DNA of 38,331 nt. It comes from Chloroflexota bacterium. GTDB lineage: Bacteria > Chloroflexota > Dehalococcoidia > UBA2979. The notes beneath the pieces are model-generated. The model worked only from the letters and a program-made list of their open reading frames with translations. It searched no databases and was not told where the DNA came from. Shown here one piece after another: positions 32,265 through 38,331 of the stretch (the stretch's first letter is position 1; every line of letters starts with the position of its first letter). The stretch covers positions 1 through 38,331 of the forward strand of contig VGNK01000005.1 of NCBI GenBank assembly GCA_016866055.1, written 5' to 3'. The position numbers were made by a program, and so were the translations under genes.

Positions 32265-33140
32265 ATGGCCGTCGCCCGCACCGTCCAGCCCGAGCCCGTC
32301 TCGCAGGCCGTCCGCGCCCGCCAGCGCCGTCAGCGCGAAGAGGAGCTCCTGGTCTGGCCGGACCTCGTCTTCGTCGAGTTCATCTCGGCGGTGCTCTTCA
32401 CGATCACGCTCACGATCCTCGCGGTGCTCGTGGACGCGATTTTGCTCGACCAGGCGAACCCGAACGTCACGCCGAACCCGTCGAAGGCGCCGTGGTACTT
32501 CCTGAACCTGCAGGAGCTGCTGTTGCACATGCACCCGGCGCTCGCCGGCGTGATCGTCCCGACCATCGCGCTCGCCGCGCTCGCCGCGATGCCGTACTTC
32601 GACAATTCGAACGAGGGCCAGGGCGAGTGGTTCGCGACGGCGCGCTCGAAGACGCTGACGGCGATCGGTGCCCTGGTGGCCATCGTCGGCACGGTGCTCC
32701 TGATCCTGTTCGATGCCTCGAAGCACGTGCAGGTCTACGAGCGGGTCACTGGTGCAGAGTGGCCGTCGGCGTTGAACTTCCTCCGCAGCAACCGAGCGTT
32801 GCAGACGGAGATTGCCTGGCCCGAGGAGCTGACGAAGATCCCGCTCGGATCGAGGGTGCTGCGCACGGACCTCCTGGGCCTTCCCGCGGTCGACCTGAAC
32901 GTGAACCTCTCCGCGGTCCTCGTCGAGCAGATCATCCCGGTGACGATGATGATCGGGCTGCCGCTGCTGCTGTCCCTGGTGGCATGGCGCACGCGGGTGG
33001 CACGAACCCGCCGTGATCACATGATCCTGATGTTCAGCGGGTTCATCGCGGTCTACGTCACGCTCACGGTCGTGGGGACGTTCTTCCGTGGCGCGGGCCA
33101 GGAGCTCGTGCCGTACGGCATCTTCGCGCACATCGAGTAG
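32265..33140 (+). CDS. petD: Cytochrome b C-terminal / subunit IV-like protein
   Basis: 291 residues; longer than plastid subunit IV (~160). GGAGGA precedes the ATG closely. The Qo-site motif is KAPWY (74-78) in NPSKAPWYFLNLQELLLH, replacing the PEWY of ubiquinol and plastoquinol complexes; a similar KAPWY form occurs in some menaquinol-using bacterial complexes. Hydrophobic helices lie at about 35-60, 82-112, 132-150, 226-246 and 260-280, with a soluble loop of ~70 residues between the third and fourth. It starts 21 nt after the b6-like gene and would form the quinol-oxidising core with it. Confidence 0.87.
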   Translation: MAVARTVQPEPVSQAVRARQRRQREEELLVWPDLVFVEFISAVLFTITLTILAVLVDAILLDQANPNVTPNPSKAPWYFLNLQELLLHMHPALAGVIVPTIALAALAAMPYFDNSNEGQGEWFATARSKTLTAIGALVAIVGTVLLILFDASKHVQVYERVTGAEWPSALNFLRSNRALQTEIAWPEELTKIPLGSRVLRTDLLGLPAVDLNVNLSAVLVEQIIPVTMMIGLPLLLSLVAWRTRVARTRRDHMILMFSGFIAVYVTLTVVGTFFRGAGQELVPYGIFAHIE

Positions 33141-33187
33141 GCGCGTTACTTCGACCGGCACTCGCGGGTCGCGGAGAGGCGGGACGG

Positions 33188-33862
33188 GTGACGAACGAGA
33201 CGCAGACGAGGGACGCGGCGGCGGCCGCTCGCGAGGCGGCGCCCACCGACGCCTGGCGGGCGGCGATCGCCTCGCGCAAGCTCCAGGTGGGGCGCGAGGA
33301 GGGCATCCCTTCCGTGCAGGCGCCGCCGATCGAGGCCGATCTCTCGCGCCGGCGCTTCATTCGCGCGTCCTTCTGGACGGGACTGGGTGTCACGCTGCTG
33401 GGGAGCGTGGGCCTCTTCCTCGACTTCTTCTATCCGCGCAACGTGAAGGGGTTCGGCGGTCCCGTGCCGGCCGGGCGGGTCTCGGAGTATCCGAAGGGCG
33501 GCGAGCCGCGTTACAACTCCGAGGGCCAGTTCTGGCTCGCGAACCTGGACCCCGGGGAGACGCGGGGCGGGGGCAGCGGCGGCGCCGACGGGTTTCTCGC
33601 GCTCTGGCAGAAGTGCCCTCACCTCGGCTGCGTGGTCCCGTGGCGCGGCGAGTTCGCGTTCGAGGGAGACAAGGGCTGGTACCGCTGCCCGTGCCACGGT
33701 TCGACCTACACGAAGTCGGGGATCCGCGTCTTTGGACCCGCGCCGCGCTCGATGGACACCATGAAGGTGGAGATCGACGGCTCCGGGAACATCACCGTGC
33801 AGACCGGCCAGATCACGCCCGGCGGCACCGACAACCCGAGGCGCGCGATCAAGCCCGCCTAG
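33188..33862 (+). CDS. petC: Rieske 2Fe-2S protein with Tat-type anchor
   Basis: 224 residues from GTG 33188. The N-terminal ~50 residues are soluble. A twin-arginine motif SRRRFIR (53-59) follows, with a hydrophobic helix (SFWTGLGVTLLGSVGLFLDF), the usual uncleaved Tat anchor of Rieske proteins. Cluster ligands are Cys143 and His145 (CPHLGC) and Cys167 and His170 (CPCHGS); Cys148 and Cys169 form the conserved disulfide. The domain sits outside the membrane and carries electrons from quinol to the cytochrome c/cupredoxin protein encoded next. A TatA is encoded at 8320. Confidence 0.92.
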   Translation: MTNETQTRDAAAAAREAAPTDAWRAAIASRKLQVGREEGIPSVQAPPIEADLSRRRFIRASFWTGLGVTLLGSVGLFLDFFYPRNVKGFGGPVPAGRVSEYPKGGEPRYNSEGQFWLANLDPGETRGGGSGGADGFLALWQKCPHLGCVVPWRGEFAFEGDKGWYRCPCHGSTYTKSGIRVFGPAPRSMDTMKVEIDGSGNITVQTGQITPGGTDNPRRAIKPA

Positions 33863-33907
33863 CGAGACGCAGGGTCCGGGCGGCCGCGAGATGAGATCGG
33901 TGGGTAC

Positions 33908-34906
33908 ATGAACACGAGCAAGCAGGTCAACGCGATGATCGGGTTCCTGTTCCTCGCGTTCCTTGTGTTCGGTGCCTACTACGCCTACGAACCCGGCCGG
34001 GCCTCCACCGCGGACGAGGCGCAGCACGAGCTCTTCGCCAACCGCGGCGCCGAGCTCTACGTGAAGAACTGTCGCAGCTGCCACGGCCTCGAGGGTCTCG
34101 GCCCCGAGGAAGGCGCGATCGCCCCGGCGCTCAACACTCCGGGCTTCCTGATCCTCGGCGAGAAGAACACGTTCGGTGCGCCGCGGACCCCCGACGGGGA
34201 GGTGAAGCAGGTCGAGACGTTCCTCAACTCGACGATCGCGTGCGGTCGCGCCGGCACCTTCATGCCGGTCTGGGCGCAAAATCACGGCGGGCCGCTGCAG
34301 CCGATCCAGGTCCGCTACATCGTCTCGATGATCACGCAGGGCCGTTGGGACCTCGTCGTCGAGCGCGGCAAGCACCACGACGAGGAGACCGGCGACACGC
34401 CCGAGACGATCATCTTCAAGGATCCCAGCCAGCTCTCCGTGACCCGCAACAACTGCGGCCAGTACGGCGCGGCTGCCGCCGCGGCGATGCGCAGCCGCGA
34501 TCCGTTCGCGCCTCCCGGCGCAGCGCCGGCCCCCGCGGGCGCGCCGACGACGCCCGCGACCGCCGGCACGCCGATCCCCGGCGCGCTCCCCGTCGAGATG
34601 GGCGAGTTCTTCGTCAAGGCGCCCCCGAGCCCGGCCGCCGGGAAGATCGCGTTCGCGGTGAAGAACGCCGGGGCCATCGTGCACAACTTCCGGCTCATCA
34701 AGTCCGACCTCGCGCCGAACGCGCTCCCGGTGGCCGGGGGCGTCGTCGACGAGAAGCGCGTCGAGGTGGTCGCGAAGATCGACGAGCTGACCGCCGGCCA
34801 GACGAAGTCGATCCAGGCCGACGTGACAGCCGGCAAGTACGTGCTGATCTGCAACATCGCGGGGCACTATCAGCTCGGGATGACCGTCGGTCTCACGGTG
34901 AAGTGA
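33908..34906 (+). CDS. Fusion of cytochrome c and blue-copper (cupredoxin) domain, membrane anchored
   Basis: 332 residues. One N-terminal hydrophobic anchor (AMIGFLFLAFLVFGAYYAY). The cytochrome c domain has CRSCH (Cys55, Cys58, His59) and a probable axial Met119 in AGTFMPVWAQ. An Ala/Pro/Thr linker (about 195-225) leads to a cupredoxin domain with a full type I copper set: His259 (VHNF), Cys315, His320 and Met325 (CNIAGHYQLGM), in sulfocyanin-like spacing. The protein can therefore hold a heme and a copper in one chain, likely passing electrons from the Rieske protein to a terminal oxidase. Cys112 and Cys183 might form a disulfide. Confidence 0.88.
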   Translation: MNTSKQVNAMIGFLFLAFLVFGAYYAYEPGRASTADEAQHELFANRGAELYVKNCRSCHGLEGLGPEEGAIAPALNTPGFLILGEKNTFGAPRTPDGEVKQVETFLNSTIACGRAGTFMPVWAQNHGGPLQPIQVRYIVSMITQGRWDLVVERGKHHDEETGDTPETIIFKDPSQLSVTRNNCGQYGAAAAAAMRSRDPFAPPGAAPAPAGAPTTPATAGTPIPGALPVEMGEFFVKAPPSPAAGKIAFAVKNAGAIVHNFRLIKSDLAPNALPVAGGVVDEKRVEVVAKIDELTAGQTKSIQADVTAGKYVLICNIAGHYQLGMTVGLTVK

Positions 34907-34972
34907 AGCTGGGAATCGTCGAGCACGGCGCCCGCCTCGCGACTGCGACGGGGCGCAGGGGGGTACGTAGCG

Positions 34973-35092
34973 ATGGCAGCGACCACCGGGAAGCGCTACC
35001 GGTGTCCGAAGTGTGGGGCCGAGTTCATCGTGACGCGCGGCGCGGACGCGGGCGAGCTCCGTTGCGGCGACACGCCGCTTGAGCAGCTGTAG
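34973..35092 (+). CDS. 39-residue metal-ribbon-like protein (desulforedoxin-like)
   Basis: ATG 34973, with an AGGGGGGT stretch about 8 nt upstream. The sequence begins MAATTGKRYRCPKCGAEF. Three Cys are present (Cys11, Cys14, Cys31 in ELRCGDTP). Desulforedoxin-like domains have Cys-x2-Cys and later a Cys-Cys pair; here the second of the pair is Gly. It may bind zinc or iron, perhaps as a dimer. It lies 66 nt after the cytochrome c-cupredoxin gene and 11 nt before a related tiny gene, so it is likely part of the same transcript. The function is unknown. Confidence 0.6.
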   Translation: MAATTGKRYRCPKCGAEFIVTRGADAGELRCGDTPLEQL

Positions 35093-35103
35093 GGAGAAGG
35101 CAC

Positions 35104-35247
35104 GTGGCCGTCGCACTCGGAAAGCGCTACAAGGACGAGACCACCGGGATCGAGCTGCTCTGCATCAAGCCCGGCGACTGCAACCTGAACGTCGATGGGC
35201 GCGGGATGGATGAGCTGCAGCCGAAGGTGCTGCCCTCCGCCGACTGA
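35104..35247 (+). CDS. 47-residue protein related to the preceding one, function unknown
   Basis: GTG 35104, preceded by GGGAGAAGG. It shares GKRY at residues 6-9 and the same overall plan with the 39-residue neighbour. The Cys-x2-Cys of the neighbour is replaced by DETTG, while Cys20 and Cys26 appear in LLCIKPGDCNLNVDG. Both end in a similar LEQL/DELQ segment. This looks like a tandem duplicate that diverged. Codon use and the strong ribosome site support it as a real gene. A promoter for the next gene starts 23 nt after its stop. Confidence 0.6.
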   Translation: MAVALGKRYKDETTGIELLCIKPGDCNLNVDGRGMDELQPKVLPSAD

Positions 35248-35269
35248 CGCGGGCGGCTCCCGCACCGGT

Positions 35270-35298
35270 TTGACGGTCGCGGGGGCGCTTCCTATCGT
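35270..35298 (+). promoter_or_regulatory. Promoter of rpsU
   Basis: TTGACG (35270-35275), exactly 17 bp, TATCGT (35293-35298). It gives a leader of about 70 nt before rpsU. Confidence 0.65.
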
Positions 35299-35338
35299 GA
35301 GTGAATCGGCGCGGGCGGGCCGCCCGCGCGCAGAGCAA

Positions 35339-35358
35339 GCGGTCGTTGAGACGACCGC
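35339..35358 (+). promoter_or_regulatory. Perfect leader hairpin before rpsU
   Basis: GCGGTCGT (35339-35346), loop TGAG, ACGACCGC (35351-35358): an 8-bp perfect stem in the 5' leader, ending 18 nt before the TTG start. It could be a target for ribosomal-protein feedback control or simply protect the message; no known motif is recognised. Confidence 0.45.
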
Positions 35359-35376
35359 AGGGGGTGGTGATTCGAC

Positions 35377-35586
35377 TTGTCGGAAGTCTACATCGGGGAA
35401 TCGGAGTCGCTGGACGCGGCGCTGCGCCGCTTCAACAAGCGGGTGCAGGCGGACGGCATCCTCACCGACGTGCGGCGACACGAGTACTACGAGAAGCCGT
35501 CCGAGCGCCGGAAGAAGAAGGAGGCGTCGCGGCGGCGAAAGCTCCGCAAGGCGCTGCTGAAACAGCAGCAGCGGCGGGAGCTCTAG
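35377..35586 (+). CDS. rpsU: Ribosomal protein bS21
   Basis: 69 residues, TTG start with GGGGGTGGTG upstream. bS21 is a small, very basic subunit of the 30S particle near the anti-Shine-Dalgarno region, needed for initiation on many mRNAs. Seen: [20 protein letters not shown] (the family's N-terminal pattern), [20 protein letters not shown] and a C-terminal run of Lys/Arg helices. Its own promoter and terminator bracket it. The order rpsU-yqeY-pgpH is a common bacterial neighbourhood. Confidence 0.93.
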   Translation: MSEVYIGESESLDAALRRFNKRVQADGILTDVRRHEYYEKPSERRKKKEASRRRKLRKALLKQQQRREL

Positions 35587-35598
35587 AGGTCGAGAGCG

Positions 35599-35626
35599 GA
35601 AGCCCCGGCAGCGCCGGGGCTTCTTG
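35599..35626 (+). terminator. Intrinsic terminator after rpsU
   Basis: Perfect 11-bp stem (35599-35609 with 35613-35623), 3-nt loop, followed by TTGT, 12 nt after the rpsU stop. Because the T-run is short, read-through into yqeY is possible. Confidence 0.7.
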
Positions 35627-35658
35627 TCAGGGAGGCGGGGGGAGGGGCAGGGCCAGCG

Positions 35659-36108
35659 ATGCCGACCATCGCCGAGCGGATCCGTGCCGAGCTGACGGCG
35701 GCGATGAAGTCCGGGGACGCCCCCCGACGCGACGCGTTGCGCCTGCTGGTGGCGGCGCTCGACAACGCGCGTATCGCGGCCGGCCACGCGCTCGGCGACG
35801 AGGAGGCGGTCCGCGCGCTCCAGCGCGAGGCGCGGCAGCGGCGCGACTCGATCGAGGAGTACCGCAAGGGGAGGCGCGAGGATCTCGCGGCTCGCGAGGA
35901 GTTCGAGCTCTCCCTGATCGAGGGCTACCTGCCGCGCGCGCTCTCCGACGACGAGCTGCGCGCGCTCGTACGCGAGACGATCGCCGAAGTCGGCGCGAGC
36001 GCCCCGAGCGAGATCGGGAAGGTGATGGGGCCGTTGATGGCGCGCGTCGCCGGCCGCGCCGACGGGAGGCGAGCCAACGAGATCGTGCGCGAGTTGCTGT
36101 CGGGCTAG
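35659..36108 (+). CDS. yqeY: GatB/YqeY-domain protein
   Basis: 149 residues, helical. YqeY proteins resemble the tail domain of GatB/GatE tRNA amidotransferases; their own role is unproven. Landmarks: TIAERIRAELTAAMKSGDAP, RRDALRLLVAALDNARIA, RRDSIEEYRKGRREDLAARE, ELSLIEGYLPRALSDDELRA, GKVMGPLMARVAGRADGRR and NEIVRELL at the end, all typical. The start has GGGGAGGGGCAGGG upstream. It sits between rpsU and pgpH as in many bacteria. Confidence 0.92.
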   Translation: MPTIAERIRAELTAAMKSGDAPRRDALRLLVAALDNARIAAGHALGDEEAVRALQREARQRRDSIEEYRKGRREDLAAREEFELSLIEGYLPRALSDDELRALVRETIAEVGASAPSEIGKVMGPLMARVAGRADGRRANEIVRELLSG

Positions 36109-36150
36109 CGAATCGCCCGGTCGGCGCCGTCGCCGTGTGGGGCGCCGGCG

Positions 36151-38331
36151 ATGACGCAGCGCGCCCCCGCCGGGCGCGCACCGGCGCGCGCCTCCCGGCT
36201 CGACGCCGGGCTCCTGACCTTCGGCGCCGTCGCCGCCGTCGCGCTCCTCGCGGCACTCTTCCCCTGGTTCACGGGCGGGCCGCGCCTCGAGGAGGGGCGC
36301 GTCGTCGAGCGGCCGATCGTCGCGCCGCGCGACGTGAGCTACGACTCCGTGGTGCTGACCACCCGGGAGCGCGAGGCGCGCGCGGCAGCGGTGCGCTCCG
36401 TCTTCGTGCTCGACACGGACGTGCGCGAACGGCAGCTCGCGGCGCTCGACCAGGCGCTGGCGGCGACCGCGCGCGTACGCGACAACCAGACGCTCGCGAG
36501 GTCCGCGAAGGAGACCGCGATTCGTGCCATCCCGGGGGTAGAGGTGAGCACGCGCTCCGCGGCCGCGCTCGTCGACCTGACGGCGGAGCAGTGGCGCGCG
36601 CTCGGCGACGAGGTGCGCAACGCGCTCGGGCGCACGCTCACCCAGAGCATCGCCGAGGGGGAGGTAGGCGCGGCGCGTGTTCGCGCCGCCGGGTACCTCT
36701 CACCGCTGCTGATGGCGGGGCAGGTGGTGGCCCTGCAGGAGCTGATCAACCCGCTGATCGTGCCCACGCTGGTCGTGGATTCCGAGCGTACCGAGCTCCT
36801 TCGTGAGGAGGCGATGGCGAACACGCCCGCCGTGCGCGTCACCTTCGCGCGCGGGGAGGTGGTGGTGGCGGCCGGCCGCGAGCTGACGGCGGCCGACGTC
36901 GAGGCGCTCGACCGTCTCGGCGCGCGGCGCGCGGGCATCCAGCCGACGAACGTGGTGGCCGCGGCGGCCTTCGCGTCGCTCGCGGGGGCTGCGCTTGCCG
37001 GCTACGTCGGGGTGGTGCGGCCGCGCGCGCTCCGCGGCGCGCGCCGGCGCACGCTGTTCCTGCTGCTCGTGCTCGCGCCGGTGGTGGCGGCGAAGTTCAC
37101 GTTCCCCGTGCTCTTGCCGGACCTCGATCGCCACTTCATCGCCTACGGCCTGCCGCTCGCCGCCACGCCGATCGCGGCCGCGGTGCTGCTGGACCCGCCG
37201 GCCGCGATCGTTGTCGCGCTGCTCACCGCCGCGTCGGCCGTCTTCCTCTCGACGATCCTGCCGACGGTCGACGCTGGCGGTGAGGCGGCGCAGCTCGAGA
37301 CGGCGCGCCTCGCGCTCGCCGTCCTCGCGGGCTCGCTTGCGGGGATCTACGCGATCGCGCGCGCGGACCGGCTGCAGCGCTACCTCGTTGCCGGCGCCGC
37401 ATCCGCCGCAACGGTGGCCGGCGCGCTCGTGATCGTCTGGCTCCTCGACCCCGATCGACGCCTGGTCGACTTGCCCTGGATCGCGGGCGCCTCCGCGGTC
37501 GGCGGGCTGCTCGCGTCGCTGATCGCGGTGGGGGCGTTCGTGTTGCTGAGCCGGCCGTTCGGGATCATCACCCGGGTCGAGCTGATGGAGCTCGCGCAGC
37601 TGCACCATCCGCTGCTGCGACGGCTCCAGGACGAGGCGCCTGGCACCTTCCATCACGCGATCCTCGTGGGCAACATGGCCGAGCGCGCGGCCGATCGCAT
37701 CGGGGCGGATCCGCTGCTCGTTCGCGTGGGCGCGTACTACCACGACATCGGCAAGCTCGTGGCGCCGGAGTTCTTCGTCGAGAACACCGCGGCCGGCGTC
37801 CCGTCCCCGCACGACGGGCTCGACCCGCTGCAGAGCACGCGCGTGATCCAGCAGCACGTCTCCGCGGGGATCGAGCTCGGGCGGCGCGCGGGGCTCCCGG
37901 AGGCGGTGGTGCGCTTCATCCCCGAGCACCACGGCACGCGTCTCGTGGTGTTCTTCTACCGTCGCGCTGCGGAGGCGGACCCGCAGATCGACGAGGACCT
38001 CTTCCGTTACCCGGGACCGAAGCCGCAGTCTCGAGAGGCCGCGCTCGTCATGATCGCGGACGGCTGCGAGGCGACCGTGCGCGCCTCGGCCGACCAGAGC
38101 GCGCAGCGGATCCGCGCGATCGTCGAGGAGACGATCAAGGAACGCATCGAGGAGGGCGAGTTCGACGAGTGCGACATCAGCCTCCGCGACCTGCGCGTCG
38201 TGGCGGAGTCGTTCACGGGGACGCTCGCCGCCGTCTTCCACGGTCGGGTCGGGTACCCGGAGCCCACCGAGCGCGAGCGGGCGCGGCGCGCGGGGGCGGC
38301 GCGCCCGACGTCGGAGGCACCGCGCCCGCGC
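36151..38331 (+). CDS. pgpH: 7TM-HD family cyclic-di-AMP phosphodiesterase (PgpH-like), 3' end beyond window
   Basis: 727 codons from ATG 36151, open to the window edge. An N-terminal helix (about 20-43) leads to an extracellular domain (about 45-270) rich in acidic and Ala residues. It is followed by a group of hydrophobic helices (about 272-475) that form the 7TM region. The cytosolic HD domain has HHAILVGNMAERAADRIG (His501-His502), GAYYHDIGKL (His531-Asp532) and FIPEHHGTRLVVFFYRRA (His593-His594), the full HD metal set of PgpH. The enzyme degrades cyclic di-AMP. The next gene is usually ybeY. A large antisense reading lies on the other strand but has no protein-like signature. Confidence 0.9.
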   Translation, partial: MTQRAPAGRAPARASRLDAGLLTFGAVAAVALLAALFPWFTGGPRLEEGRVVERPIVAPRDVSYDSVVLTTREREARAAAVRSVFVLDTDVRERQLAALDQALAATARVRDNQTLARSAKETAIRAIPGVEVSTRSAAALVDLTAEQWRALGDEVRNALGRTLTQSIAEGEVGAARVRAAGYLSPLLMAGQVVALQELINPLIVPTLVVDSERTELLREEAMANTPAVRVTFARGEVVVAAGRELTAADVEALDRLGARRAGIQPTNVVAAAAFASLAGAALAGYVGVVRPRALRGARRRTLFLLLVLAPVVAAKFTFPVLLPDLDRHFIAYGLPLAATPIAAAVLLDPPAAIVVALLTAASAVFLSTILPTVDAGGEAAQLETARLALAVLAGSLAGIYAIARADRLQRYLVAGAASAATVAGALVIVWLLDPDRRLVDLPWIAGASAVGGLLASLIAVGAFVLLSRPFGIITRVELMELAQLHHPLLRRLQDEAPGTFHHAILVGNMAERAADRIGADPLLVRVGAYYHDIGKLVAPEFFVENTAAGVPSPHDGLDPLQSTRVIQQHVSAGIELGRRAGLPEAVVRFIPEHHGTRLVVFFYRRAAEADPQIDEDLFRYPGPKPQSREAALVMIADGCEATVRASADQSAQRIRAIVEETIKERIEEGEFDECDISLRDLRVVAESFTGTLAAVFHGRVGYPEPTERERARRAGAARPTSEAPRPR

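Noticed and set aside
34973-35092. Rubredoxin
   Set aside because: Only three Cys and 39 residues; rubredoxin needs two CxxC pairs and about 52 residues.
36700-38241. A 513-codon minus-strand frame across pgpH
   Set aside because: Antisense to the HD domain and membrane helices of pgpH; Arg/Glu/His-rich with no domain signs.

Overview
The window is a bacterial chromosome segment with very high GC content (roughly 70 % by eye, not counted). Gene density is high, and many starts are GTG or TTG with GTGA/ATGA-type overlaps. Gene content points to Chloroflexota (Thermomicrobia/Dehalococcoidia-like): the MurT/GatD pair, a CysO/CysM/Mec-type cysteine pathway, a SAM-I riboswitch, a b6/subunit-IV menaquinol complex with a cytochrome c-cupredoxin fusion, and several -10 boxes only 6-8 nt before start codons (leaderless-type promoters). 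A deep Actinobacteriota lineage is not excluded. No rRNA, tRNA, insertion sequence, integrase, prophage or CRISPR array was seen.

Layout. 1-12.1 kb: 3' end of nadD; a SAM-methyltransferase and gyrB on the minus strand; trmO, an endonuclease-III-like glycosylase, a small membrane protein, ychF, a DUF1232 protein, two XdhC/CoxI-type proteins separated by a structured RNA element with a strong terminator, tatA, an MBL-fold hydrolase, and murT-gatD (lipid II amidation). 12.2-14.3 kb: an M23 lipoprotein, lgt and a glutaredoxin-like protein.

14.3-22.9 kb is the most interesting part, a sulfur-assimilation island. A SAM-I riboswitch precedes a threonine-synthase-like PLP enzyme, a NIL-domain protein and a MoaD/ThiS-type carrier ending in Gly-Gly. 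Then come an Rrf2 regulator, cysK, a protein fusing a MoaD domain to a MoeB/ThiF E1 enzyme, a second free carrier whose Gly-Gly is capped by Ala-Arg, a CysM-type synthase, a tandem rhodanese, an unknown 126-residue protein and a JAMM protease. The CysO-CysM-JAMM part matches the protein-thiocarboxylate cysteine pathway known from Mycobacterium. The riboswitch-ThrC-NIL-MoaD part looks like a SAM-regulated, carrier-dependent route to homocysteine; that is inference.

22.9-31.2 kb: folP-folK, two minus-strand small genes (2-TM membrane protein, Trm112-like), a membrane protein, a CoA-binding protein, purF-purM-purH and a family-2 glycosyltransferase. 31.2-35.2 kb: a quinol:electron-acceptor oxidoreductase operon (33-residue membrane peptide, cytochrome b6-like, subunit-IV-like, Tat-exported Rieske protein, cytochrome c-cupredoxin fusion) followed by two tiny related proteins of 39 and 47 residues. 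35.3 kb to the end: rpsU with its own promoter, leader hairpin and terminator, yqeY, and a 7TM-HD phosphodiesterase (pgpH) cut by the window edge.
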